Shown here in pieces: positions 34,193 through 41,372 of a stretch of DNA of 64,000 nt (position 1 is its first letter; each line of letters starts with the position of its first letter). The stretch is from Emticicia sp. BO119 (GTDB lineage: Bacteria > Bacteroidota > Bacteroidia > Cytophagales > Spirosomataceae). Under the pieces are notes generated by a model, which saw only the letters and a program-made list of their open reading frames with translations, was not told where the DNA came from and ran no database searches. A program made the position numbers and the translations under genes. The stretch is taken from positions 62,001-126,000 of the forward strand of contig NZ_JACETV010000010.1 of NCBI RefSeq assembly GCF_013912375.1, given 5' to 3'.

Positions 34193-34918
34193 ATGCGTTG
34201 TATAGCCATTGATGATGAACCCCTTGCATTAGACCTATTAGAAGATAATATAAGACAGGTTCCCTATTTAGAACTTGTCGGACGCTGTAGAAATGCCTTC
34301 GAAGCCATACAGTTAATTCAGAAAGAAAAAGCAGAGTCGCGCCAGATAGATTTACTTTTTTTAGACATACAAATGCCCGGAATCACAGGTGTCCAATTCC
34401 TGAAAAGTCTGGTATCAAATCCAATGGTTATTTTCATAACCGCTTATGAACAGTTTGCCTTAGAAGGTTTTGAATTAAATGTTATAGATTATCTTCTAAA
34501 ACCAGTTTCTTTTGAGCGTTTTCTCAAAGCATGTAACAGAGCGCACGATTTATTTCAGTTAAAAAATATTCCTCAGCAAGCGCCACCCCCGGTTGCATTA
34601 GAAGAACATTTCTTCGTAAACGCGGAGTATTCCTTAGTTAAAATCCGCTATAACGACATCCTGTATATAGAAGGACTAAAAGATTATATCAAAATTTATC
34701 TTGCAACACAAAGCAGACCAGTCATTACTCGTATGACGATGAAAGGTATTGAAGAAAAACTATCATCAATGCCATTTATGCGTGTCCACAAATCTTTCAT
34801 TGTTTCCCTCAATAAGATTGAATCTATCAGAAATCTGAAAATAAGTATTGGAACTCATCAGATTCCCGTCAGTGAGCAGTTCTCAGACGAGTTAATGCGT
34901 AGGATTGGTGGTAAATAG
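34193..34918 (+). CDS. LytTR-family response regulator
   Basis: A 241-residue regulator. Receiver domain at residues 1-120: acidic pair in AIDDEPLALD, phospho-acceptor Asp in LLFLDIQMPGITG, conserved Thr in FITAYEQFA, and Lys in LLKPVSFERF. LytTR DNA-binding domain at about 140-241: FFVNAEYSLVKIRYNDILYI, then MRVHKSFIVSLNKIES and QIPVSEQFSDEL. It pairs with the preceding kinase. Target genes are not evident. Confidence 0.95.
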   Translation: MRCIAIDDEPLALDLLEDNIRQVPYLELVGRCRNAFEAIQLIQKEKAESRQIDLLFLDIQMPGITGVQFLKSLVSNPMVIFITAYEQFALEGFELNVIDYLLKPVSFERFLKACNRAHDLFQLKNIPQQAPPPVALEEHFFVNAEYSLVKIRYNDILYIEGLKDYIKIYLATQSRPVITRMTMKGIEEKLSSMPFMRVHKSFIVSLNKIESIRNLKISIGTHQIPVSEQFSDELMRRIGGK

Positions 34919-34991
34919 ATGTCGCAAAAATCGGGTGTTTTGTCGAAAGTATTTTAAAGAAGGTGCATATATGCTTAATATTGTGCATCTC

Positions 34992-35258
34992 TTTAGTATA
35001 AATCATCGTCTTTATACTAAACTCAAAGAGAGTTTCCTGCACTAAGTGAAAAAAGTTCGAATTTGGGTGTACTTAAATTGCTCAATTCATGCTCGATGTG
35101 TAAATCAGCATCTCAGGTAATTTGTAACGCGAATATCGTTTAAACAAATGAGGCAGATTAAGGAAGTGTGTAGAGAAATTAGAATAAGGAGTAAATATCT
35201 ACTCATAAATAATAGGTTAGTACGTAAAACTCGCGAGCTTTGCTTGCGAGTTTTTTTA
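34992..35258 (+). ncRNA. Candidate structured non-coding RNA (class uncertain)
   Basis: The stretch has an 11-bp perfect hairpin TTTAGTATAAA/TTTATACTAAA (34992-35002 with 35011-35021). A 12-bp long-range stem AGTTTCCTGCAC/GTGTAGAGAAATT (35031-35042 with 35168-35180, one bulge) encloses about 125 bases with an inner hairpin at about 35091-35113. GAGTA/TACTC follows, and an intrinsic terminator ends it at 35258, before the next gene's start. That pattern suggests an independent transcript of 200-270 nt. A 6S-like RNA (closing stem, open bubble, apical hairpin) is one idea; a long 3' UTR of the two-component operon is the main alternative. No RNase P, tmRNA or SRP core motif is seen. Confidence 0.4.
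35227..35258 (+). terminator. Intrinsic terminator upstream of the class-III aminotransferase
   Basis: ACTCGC-G-AGC, loop TTT, GCT-T-GCGAGT, followed by seven T residues. Ten paired positions including one G-T. It ends 42 bases before the ATG at 35300, so it stops a transcript coming from upstream. Confidence 0.8.
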
Positions 35259-35299
35259 TTCCAAATTTTTATAAAATCAATAACCAGAAACCTTTCGAG

Positions 35300-36493
35300 A
35301 TGAATCATCGACAAATTTTTTTACAAAATATTGCCCAGACTTCTGAATTTCCATTAGCACTTGAAATCGAAAAAGCCGATGGAATTTATTTGTATGGAAA
35401 GAATGATGAGCGATATATGGATTTAATTGCAGGTATTGGTGTAAGCAATGTTGGACACCGACACCCGAATGTGGTTAATGCAATTAAAAACCAGCTTGAT
35501 AAATATATGCATTTAATGGTATATGGCGAATATGTTCAGCAACCACAGGTATTATTAGCAAAAGGCCTGGTGAAGACATTAGAAAACTTTCATACCTCAT
35601 CGAATTTAACTTTAGATAACGTTTATTTTACAAATTCTGGGACGGAAGCCGTTGAGGGAGCAATGAAACTTGCTAAACGTTTTACTGGAAGAAGTGAAAT
35701 TATCTCTTGCTTTAGTTCCTATCACGGTTCTACACAAGGGGCTCTATCGTTAGGAGACGAACTCTTTAAAAGAAATTTCCGACCTTTATTACCATCTATT
35801 AGCAAAATTTTCAGAAACCAGTTAACTGACCTTGAAAAAATTACCAGGTTTACTGCGGCTGTTTTTTTTGAGCCGATAGGCGGAGAGTCGGGTGTTCGTC
35901 CGGCTGATCCTTATTATTTGAAACAATTAAGGGAACGCTGTAATGAAGTAGGCGCATTATTAGTTTTTGATGAAGTACAATCAGGATTTGGTAGAACAGG
36001 AACATTCTGGGCTTTTGAAAAATATGATGTAGTCCCAGATATCTTATTGTGTGCAAAAGGAATGGGAGGTGGAATGCCCATAGGTGCTTTTATTGCACCA
36101 AACTCAATTATGGCAGTTCTTAAAGATAATCCAATTCTCGGGCACATTACAACTTTTGGTGGGCATCCTGTGAGCTGTGCAGCTTCTTTGGCAACTCTTA
36201 ATACCATTCAGGATGAAAATCTGACCATGGACGTAGAAAAGAAAGCAAATCTCTTCAAAGAACTATTAGTTCATCCAAAAATAAAAGAAATACGCAATAA
36301 AGGGTTGATGATGGCAGTTGAATTTGATAATTTCGAAACTCTTAAACCTATTATTGACAGGGCGATTGGCAAAGGTGTGATTACAGACTGGTTTTTATAT
36401 TGTGATAATTCAATGCGGATAGCCCCGCCATTGATTATTACTGAACAAGAAATAAGATACGCTTGTCAAGTAATTTTATCAAGTATTGAATAA
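35300..36493 (+). CDS. Class-III PLP aminotransferase (acetylornithine/ornithine aminotransferase-like)
   Basis: Omega-aminotransferase of 397 residues from the ATG at 35300. The in-frame TTG at 35240 lies inside the upstream terminator and is rejected as a start. Motifs: FTNSGTEAVEGAMKLAKRFT, SSYHGSTQGALSLGD, VFFEPIGGESGVRPA, VFDEVQSGFGRTGTFWA (ring-binding Asp) and the PLP-Lys in LLCAKGMGGGMPIGAF. No arginine or other biosynthesis genes are adjacent, so the amino donor is uncertain. It ends two bases before the convergent DUF2461 gene. Confidence 0.88.
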   Translation: MNHRQIFLQNIAQTSEFPLALEIEKADGIYLYGKNDERYMDLIAGIGVSNVGHRHPNVVNAIKNQLDKYMHLMVYGEYVQQPQVLLAKGLVKTLENFHTSSNLTLDNVYFTNSGTEAVEGAMKLAKRFTGRSEIISCFSSYHGSTQGALSLGDELFKRNFRPLLPSISKIFRNQLTDLEKITRFTAAVFFEPIGGESGVRPADPYYLKQLRERCNEVGALLVFDEVQSGFGRTGTFWAFEKYDVVPDILLCAKGMGGGMPIGAFIAPNSIMAVLKDNPILGHITTFGGHPVSCAASLATLNTIQDENLTMDVEKKANLFKELLVHPKIKEIRNKGLMMAVEFDNFETLKPIIDRAIGKGVITDWFLYCDNSMRIAPPLIITEQEIRYACQVILSSIE

Positions 36494-36495
36494 TA

Positions 36496-37164
36496 TTATG
36501 CATTATCATAAAAGAGGTCGTTCTGGTAATCAAGATAGGGCTTTAATATAGCACATCCTTTAATTACCTCAAACGCAAAATCCTTTTCAATAACGTCTTT
36601 ATCTGAATATTTATGATAAAAGAATAGCTGTTTATATTTCAAAAGTTCAATATTTGGGTGGTCGGCAGAGTAGCCCTTAGGCATATTTTTAACTTTTTCT
36701 CCAGATATATTGTCAAAATAACTTCTGAATTTCTGATCATCGATAATACTTTTCAGGTGCTCAGGATTATAATCAATTTCCTGTCTGAAAGTAGCTAACT
36801 GAGCAGGGGAGGGTTCCCACATTCCACCGCCCAGAATTGACTGATTATCTGGTTGTATCTGAAGATAAAAATCTATTCTTCCTGATGACCTGCCTCCAGG
36901 TCCAAAGGCTGCAGAAAAATATTTTTTATAAGGCGATTTATCTTTAGAAAACCGGATATCACGGTTAATTCTAAAAATGCAATCTTTAACTTTTGTATTT
37001 AATAAATCTTCCTGTATCTGAGCCAAACCTCCCAAAATCTGCTGACAGAATTTCTCAAATTCAGCTTTCTCTATTTCATATTCTTTTCGGTGGGCTTGAA
37101 ACCATTCCCTGCTATTGTTTTCTTCCAGATTTTTTAAAAATTGAAGTGTATCTTGAGTCGGCAT
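36496..37164 (-). CDS. DUF2461 family protein
   Basis: A 222-residue cytosolic protein of the widespread DUF2461 family (TIGR02453 type). Landmarks are TLQFLKNLEENNSREWFQAH, FRINRDIRFSKDKSPYKKYF, RIDFYLQIQPDNQSILGGGM, and a C-terminal FYHKYSDKDV. Function unknown in the family; length is normal. Its stop abuts the convergent aminotransferase gene with no room for a terminator, so the two transcripts overlap. Confidence 0.88.
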   Translation of the reverse strand: MPTQDTLQFLKNLEENNSREWFQAHRKEYEIEKAEFEKFCQQILGGLAQIQEDLLNTKVKDCIFRINRDIRFSKDKSPYKKYFSAAFGPGGRSSGRIDFYLQIQPDNQSILGGGMWEPSPAQLATFRQEIDYNPEHLKSIIDDQKFRSYFDNISGEKVKNMPKGYSADHPNIELLKYKQLFFYHKYSDKDVIEKDFAFEVIKGCAILKPYLDYQNDLFYDNA

Positions 37165-37184
37165 TATTAATTTGTCTATTTTTG
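37153..37184 (+). promoter_or_regulatory. Probable promoter for trpS
   Basis: TATTTTTG (37177-37184) is an exact -7 match; a partial -33 (CTTGAG, TTG at 37153-37155) lies 21 bases upstream. It overlaps the first codons of the divergent DUF2461 gene. Leader about 36 bases. Confidence 0.5.
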
Positions 37185-37226
37185 CTTCAAATTACATCAT
37201 AATATCGAAACATTTACTAAAATTTT

Positions 37227-38201
37227 ATGACAAGAATCCTGACAGGTATTCAAGCAACGGGCCGTCCGCACTTAGGTAATATTTTAGGTGCTATTTTACC
37301 TGCAATTAAACTTTCTCAAAAACCAGAAACCGAATCTTTTTTATTTATTGCAGACCTGCACTCACTTACAGCGGTTAAGAATGCTCAGACATTGGCCGAA
37401 AATACACGTGCTGTAGCTTCTGCATGGCTGGCTTGTGGTTTTGATGCTGATAAAAATTTCTTCTATCGCCAGTCAAGACTGGCTGCATATCATACGGAGC
37501 TTTTATGGTATCTTTCATGTCAGACACCTTATCCTATGCTTGCGAATGCGCATTCTTTTAAAGATAAATCGGATCGACTTTCTGATGTAAATGCCGGACT
37601 TTTCACCTATCCTGTTTTGCAGACAGCAGATATAATATTGTATCATGCTGATTTTGTCCCGGTCGGGAAAGATCAGAAACAACATCTCGAGATGTCGAAA
37701 GATATTGCAGCGGCTTTCAACAGAACATACGGAGAAGTATTTAAGTTGCCAGAACCGCTGATAGATGAAAATGTAATGGTTATACCTGGTACCGACGGCT
37801 CAAAAATGAGCAAATCATATAATAATTATATTGATATCTTTTTACCGGAAAAACAATTACAAAAGACCGTAAAATCAATTATCTCAGACAGCACACCTTT
37901 AGAAGCACCAAAGAATCCTGATACTGATGTTACATTTAAGCTGTTTTCTTTAATTGCTAACGAAACAGAAATCGAAACCATGCGTCATAATTATCTGAAA
38001 GGTGGGTTTGGTTATGGTCATGCAAAACAGGCTCTTTATGAAGCTATTTTGAAAAGGTTTGAAAAGGAAAGAGAACTTTATAACTATTATATAGAAAATA
38101 ATGAGGCTCTTGAGAAAAAACTAAAAGAAGGCGAGGAAAAAGCCGGAGAAATAGCCAAAAAAACAATTTCTGAGGTCAGGAATGTATTAGGATTTAATTA
38201 A
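37227..38201 (+). CDS. trpS: Tryptophanyl-tRNA synthetase
   Basis: Charges tRNA-Trp. Class Ib synthetase of 324 residues with the HIGH-type motif RPHLGN (residues 13-18), FIADLHSLTAVKN, YPVLQTADIILYHADFVPVG, KDQKQHLEMSKDIA, and the KMSKS loop DGSKMSKSYNN. Length and motifs fit the bacterial short form. A one-base gap separates it from the PAP2 gene. Confidence 0.96.
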   Translation: MTRILTGIQATGRPHLGNILGAILPAIKLSQKPETESFLFIADLHSLTAVKNAQTLAENTRAVASAWLACGFDADKNFFYRQSRLAAYHTELLWYLSCQTPYPMLANAHSFKDKSDRLSDVNAGLFTYPVLQTADIILYHADFVPVGKDQKQHLEMSKDIAAAFNRTYGEVFKLPEPLIDENVMVIPGTDGSKMSKSYNNYIDIFLPEKQLQKTVKSIISDSTPLEAPKNPDTDVTFKLFSLIANETEIETMRHNYLKGGFGYGHAKQALYEAILKRFEKERELYNYYIENNEALEKKLKEGEEKAGEIAKKTISEVRNVLGFN

Positions 38202-38202
38202 T

Positions 38203-38766
38203 ATGATTGAAACTATCAGATATGCGGAATATGAATGGTTTCTGTGGCTGAATAGCTTTCATTCATCGTTCTTTGATACAATCATGTATTGGGTAACTCA
38301 TCGGTTTACTTGGATACCTTTATACATTTTTTTAATTTATTATATTTTTGGTATTATCAGGAAAAATGCCTGGTATAAGCTACTTTTTATTCTGATTTCT
38401 GTTGGTTTATCAGATCGTATCACCTCAGGTCTTATGAAGCCCTATTTTCAACGTTTCAGACCCTGCCACGATCCAGCTATTGAAAATCTTGTTCACGTAG
38501 TTGGGGGTTGTGGCGGGCAGTACGGATTTGCCTCCAGCCATGCTGCTAATAGTTTCGCTTTGGCATTGGCATTTTCACTGTTCAATACACAGAATATCCG
38601 GTTGAAATTTTTTCTTTTTTTGTGGGCAATTTTAGTCTCTTACAGTCGTATATATGTAGGAGTACACTATCCTACTGATCTCATTGTTGGTGCTATTGTT
38701 GGTATGGTAATTACAATGAGTACCTATTTTATTATTATAAAATTCAATCAAAAATTACTAACTTAA
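38203..38766 (+). CDS. PAP2-family membrane phosphatase
   Basis: Membrane acid phosphatase acting on a lipid phosphate, such as undecaprenyl diphosphate or phosphatidate. The 187-residue protein has about five helices and the three family motifs: KPYFQRFRP, the SxxxH-containing YGFASSHAANSF (SSHA instead of the common PSGH), and SRIYVGVHYPTD. The insertion RPCHDPAIENLVHVVGGCGG between motifs 1 and 2 is typical of the Bacteroidota form. Co-directional with trpS and the DUF2147 gene. Confidence 0.9.
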   Translation: MIETIRYAEYEWFLWLNSFHSSFFDTIMYWVTHRFTWIPLYIFLIYYIFGIIRKNAWYKLLFILISVGLSDRITSGLMKPYFQRFRPCHDPAIENLVHVVGGCGGQYGFASSHAANSFALALAFSLFNTQNIRLKFFLFLWAILVSYSRIYVGVHYPTDLIVGAIVGMVITMSTYFIIIKFNQKLLT

Positions 38767-38792
38767 AACTGAGGGATTTCTCACTTTAACAC

Positions 38793-39218
38793 ATGAAAAA
38801 ACTATCTTTTTTTGGTATTTTATTTTTACTTTCCACAATTACATTTGCTCAGGACATTACCCAAGGAACCTGGTTTAATCAGGAGAAAAGCGGTAAAATT
38901 CAGTTTTTTAAACAAGGAGATAAATATTTTGGTAAAATTGTTTGGTTAAAAGAACCTAATGATGGTGGCAAGCCAAGAACCGACAAACAAAATCCTGACG
39001 AAAAACTAAGAAACATACCTCTGATTGGCTTAATAAATCTTAAAAATTTCAAACAGGCTGGTAAAGATTCATGGGTTGATGGAGAGGTATATGACCCTAA
39101 AAATGGTAAAACATATTCATGTAAAATGACACTTACAAGCCCTAAAACTTTAGACGTAAGAGGTTTTATAGGACTATCAATTATCGGGCGGACAGAACAT
39201 TTTACAAAAGCTGACTAA
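38793..39218 (+). CDS. DUF2147 family exported protein
   Basis: A 141-residue secreted protein with a signal peptide (to FAQ, residues 18-20). The body has the DUF2147 look: GTWFNQEKSGKIQFFKQGDK, KIVWLKEPNDGGKPRTDKQN, WVDGEVYDPKNGKTYSCKMT and LDVRGFIGLSIIGRTEHF. The fold is a small lipocalin-like beta barrel; function unknown. Last gene of the trpS group, followed by a strong terminator. Confidence 0.9.
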   Translation: MKKLSFFGILFLLSTITFAQDITQGTWFNQEKSGKIQFFKQGDKYFGKIVWLKEPNDGGKPRTDKQNPDEKLRNIPLIGLINLKNFKQAGKDSWVDGEVYDPKNGKTYSCKMTLTSPKTLDVRGFIGLSIIGRTEHFTKAD

Positions 39219-39225
39219 TACTTGA

Positions 39226-39263
39226 TATAAAAAAATCCCTTAATGCTAAGGGATTTTTTTATA
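39226..39263. terminator. Two-way intrinsic terminator
   Basis: TATAAAAAAATCCCTTA (39226-39242), loop ATGC, TAAGGGATTTTTTTATA (39247-39263): 17 perfect pairs with T-runs on both strands. It separates the convergent DUF2147 and dnaK genes. Confidence 0.92.
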
Positions 39264-39280
39264 CATAGGCCATGGTGAAC

Positions 39281-41173
39281 TTATTTTACTTCTTCGTAAT
39301 TTACATCGGTTACTTCTTCATCTTTACCGCCACTTGTTGAATCATTGTTAGCTGGTTCGCCAGTTGGTGTTGCACCTGCTGCGTAAATTTCCTGAGAAGC
39401 TGCCTGCCAGGCGTTATTTATTTTTTCCATTGAAGCATCAATAGCGGCTACATCTCTTGTCCCGTGAGCAGCTCTTAATTCTGCCAAGGCATTTTCGATA
39501 GCTGATTTATTGCCTGCTGACAATTTATCACCATATTCTTTCAATTGTTTTTCAGTACTGAAAATCATGGTATCAGCAGCATTCACTTTTTCAACTTTTT
39601 CTCTCTCAGCTTTATCTGCTTCTTCGTTGGCTTTTGCTTCATCACGCATTTTTTGGATTTCAGTATCAGATAAGCCAGAAGAAGCCTCAATACGGATTTT
39701 TTGTTCTTTCCCTGTCCCTTTATCTTTAGCAGTTACGTTCAGAATACCGTTAGCATCAACATCAAACGTTACTTCAATCTGAGGTACTCCGCGTGGTGCT
39801 GGTGGAATACCATCCAGATGGAATCTCCCAAGCGTACGGTTCTGAGTAGCCATAGGTCTCTCTCCTTGTAAAATATGTAACTCTACAGAAGGTTGATTAT
39901 CGGCAGCTGTTGAGAATACTTCATTCTTTTTAGTTGGAATGGTCGTATTAGATTCAATCATTTTGGTAAATACACCACCCATTGTTTCAATACCTAATGA
40001 GAGAGGAATAACGTCCAATAAAAGAATATCCTTTACTTCCCCTGTCAATACACCACCCTGAATCGCTGCACCAATAGCCACTGCTTCATCAGGATTTACG
40101 TTTTTAGAAGGTTTTTTACCGAAAAACTTCTCAACTTCTTCTTGTACACGAGGAATACGAGTCGAACCACCTACCAGGATTACCTCATCAATATCACTAT
40201 TGCTCATGCCAGAATTTTTCATAGCTCTGCGACACGGCTCCATTGCTCTCTGAATTAATTTATCAGCTAATTGTTCGAATTTTGCTCGGCTTAGGCTTCT
40301 TACCAGGTGTTTGGGAATACCATTCACAGGGAAGATATAAGGGAGGTTAATTTCAGTTTGAGCAGAGCTTGATAATTCAATTTTAGCTCTTTCTGCAGCC
40401 TCTTTCAAACGTTGTAATGCCATAGCATCCTGACGTAAGTCAATACCTTCATCTTTCTTGAATTCATCTGCTAACCATTCGATAATCACCTGGTCGAAAT
40501 CATCACCACCTAAGTGTGTATCACCATCGGTAGCTTTTACTTCAAATACACCATCACCTAATTCAAGAACTGAAATATCAAATGTGCCACCACCTAAGTC
40601 AAATACGGCAACTGTAATATCTTTTCCTTGTTTGTCAAGGCCATAGGCTAATGCAGCGGCAGTAGGCTCGTTAATGATACGTTTTACATCTAAGCCTGCA
40701 ATGAGACCGGCTTCTTTAGTAGCTTGACGTTCAGCATCATTAAAATAGGCAGGAACTGTAATAACGGCTTCAGTAACAGTTGTACCTAAATAATCTTCAG
40801 CCGTTTGTTTCATTTTTTGAAGAATGAAAGCTGAAATTTCCTGCGGAGTATATTGGCGGTCTCCTATGCGAACACGAGGCGTATTATTTGGGCCTTGCTC
40901 AACATCATAAGAGATTGTTTTCATTTCTGCACTTACTTCATTGAAACGTTTTCCCATGAAGCGCTTAATAGATTGTATAGTATTTTTAGGATTAGTGATT
41001 GCTTGACGCTTAGCAGGAGCACCTACTTTTTTCTCACCATTTTCTAAAAAAGCTACGATTGAAGGAGTTGTGCGGGCACCTTCGCTGTTGGCAATAACAA
41101 CTGGTTCGTTACCTTCCATTACAGCAACGCAAGAGTTTGTTGTCCCTAAGTCGATTCCAATAATTTTTCCCAT
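39281..41173 (-). CDS. dnaK: Molecular chaperone DnaK (Hsp70)
   Basis: ATP-dependent Hsp70 chaperone of 630 residues. The nucleotide-binding domain starts [20 protein letters not shown] and includes [19 protein letters not shown] and [14 protein letters not shown]; the linker ([17 protein letters not shown]) leads to the substrate-binding beta domain and helical lid. The C-terminus ends in an acidic [12 protein letters not shown]. It stands alone, without grpE or dnaJ. No CIRCE element is visible; the upstream region instead has a sigma-54-like promoter and repeated TTGGCAG sites (41223-41275). Confidence 0.98.
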   Translation of the reverse strand: MGKIIGIDLGTTNSCVAVMEGNEPVVIANSEGARTTPSIVAFLENGEKKVGAPAKRQAITNPKNTIQSIKRFMGKRFNEVSAEMKTISYDVEQGPNNTPRVRIGDRQYTPQEISAFILQKMKQTAEDYLGTTVTEAVITVPAYFNDAERQATKEAGLIAGLDVKRIINEPTAAALAYGLDKQGKDITVAVFDLGGGTFDISVLELGDGVFEVKATDGDTHLGGDDFDQVIIEWLADEFKKDEGIDLRQDAMALQRLKEAAERAKIELSSSAQTEINLPYIFPVNGIPKHLVRSLSRAKFEQLADKLIQRAMEPCRRAMKNSGMSNSDIDEVILVGGSTRIPRVQEEVEKFFGKKPSKNVNPDEAVAIGAAIQGGVLTGEVKDILLLDVIPLSLGIETMGGVFTKMIESNTTIPTKKNEVFSTAADNQPSVELHILQGERPMATQNRTLGRFHLDGIPPAPRGVPQIEVTFDVDANGILNVTAKDKGTGKEQKIRIEASSGLSDTEIQKMRDEAKANEEADKAEREKVEKVNAADTMIFSTEKQLKEYGDKLSAGNKSAIENALAELRAAHGTRDVAAIDASMEKINNAWQAASQEIYAAGATPTGEPANNDSTSGGKDEEVTDVNYEEVK

Positions 41174-41222
41174 ATTATTTATTTATCAGTAAATTTATTC
41201 AGAAATATTTTATCTCTCTATC

Positions 41223-41275
41223 ATCAATGGACGTGCCAAGCATTTTTTTGGCAGAAAAAACTGACAGATTGGCAG
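41223..41275 (-). promoter_or_regulatory. Possible sigma-54-type promoter with upstream dyad/repeats for dnaK
   Basis: On the minus strand TGGCACG (41238-41232), four bases, then TTGAT (41227-41223) fits the -24/-12 pattern except that GC at -12 is GA. Upstream, CTGCCAATCTGTCAG (41275-41261) is an imperfect palindrome, and plus-strand TTGGCAG recurs at 41248-41254 and 41269-41275, 21 bp apart, about two helical turns. That layout recalls enhancer-protein sites. Predicted start about 41212. Confidence 0.45.
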
Positions 41276-41372
41276 AGAGTAATAAACAAATAAATGAGCA
41301 ATTATGCGTTTTTGGCTTAGCAGACAATATTGTGTTCAGAAATAAATATTAATTCTGTCAATAAGACTTTAA

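Larger units (their letters stand above)
34919..35299. other. 381-base non-coding stretch with a candidate RNA gene
   Basis: Between the response regulator stop and the class-III aminotransferase start. It contains no plausible protein gene but several stable stems and a strong terminator at 35227-35258, described separately. Confidence 0.6.

Noticed and set aside
34990-35258. RNase P RNA, tmRNA or SRP RNA in the structured stretch
   Set aside because: None of the conserved core motifs of these RNAs could be found; only a 6S-like shape remains as a weak idea.
35240-35299. TTG-started N-terminal extension of the class-III aminotransferase
   Set aside because: It runs through the intrinsic terminator at 35227-35258, so it cannot be translated from a transcript starting after it.
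41174-41372. CIRCE/HrcA operator before dnaK
   Set aside because: No TTAGCACTC-N9-GAGTGCTAA or close variant is present on either strand.
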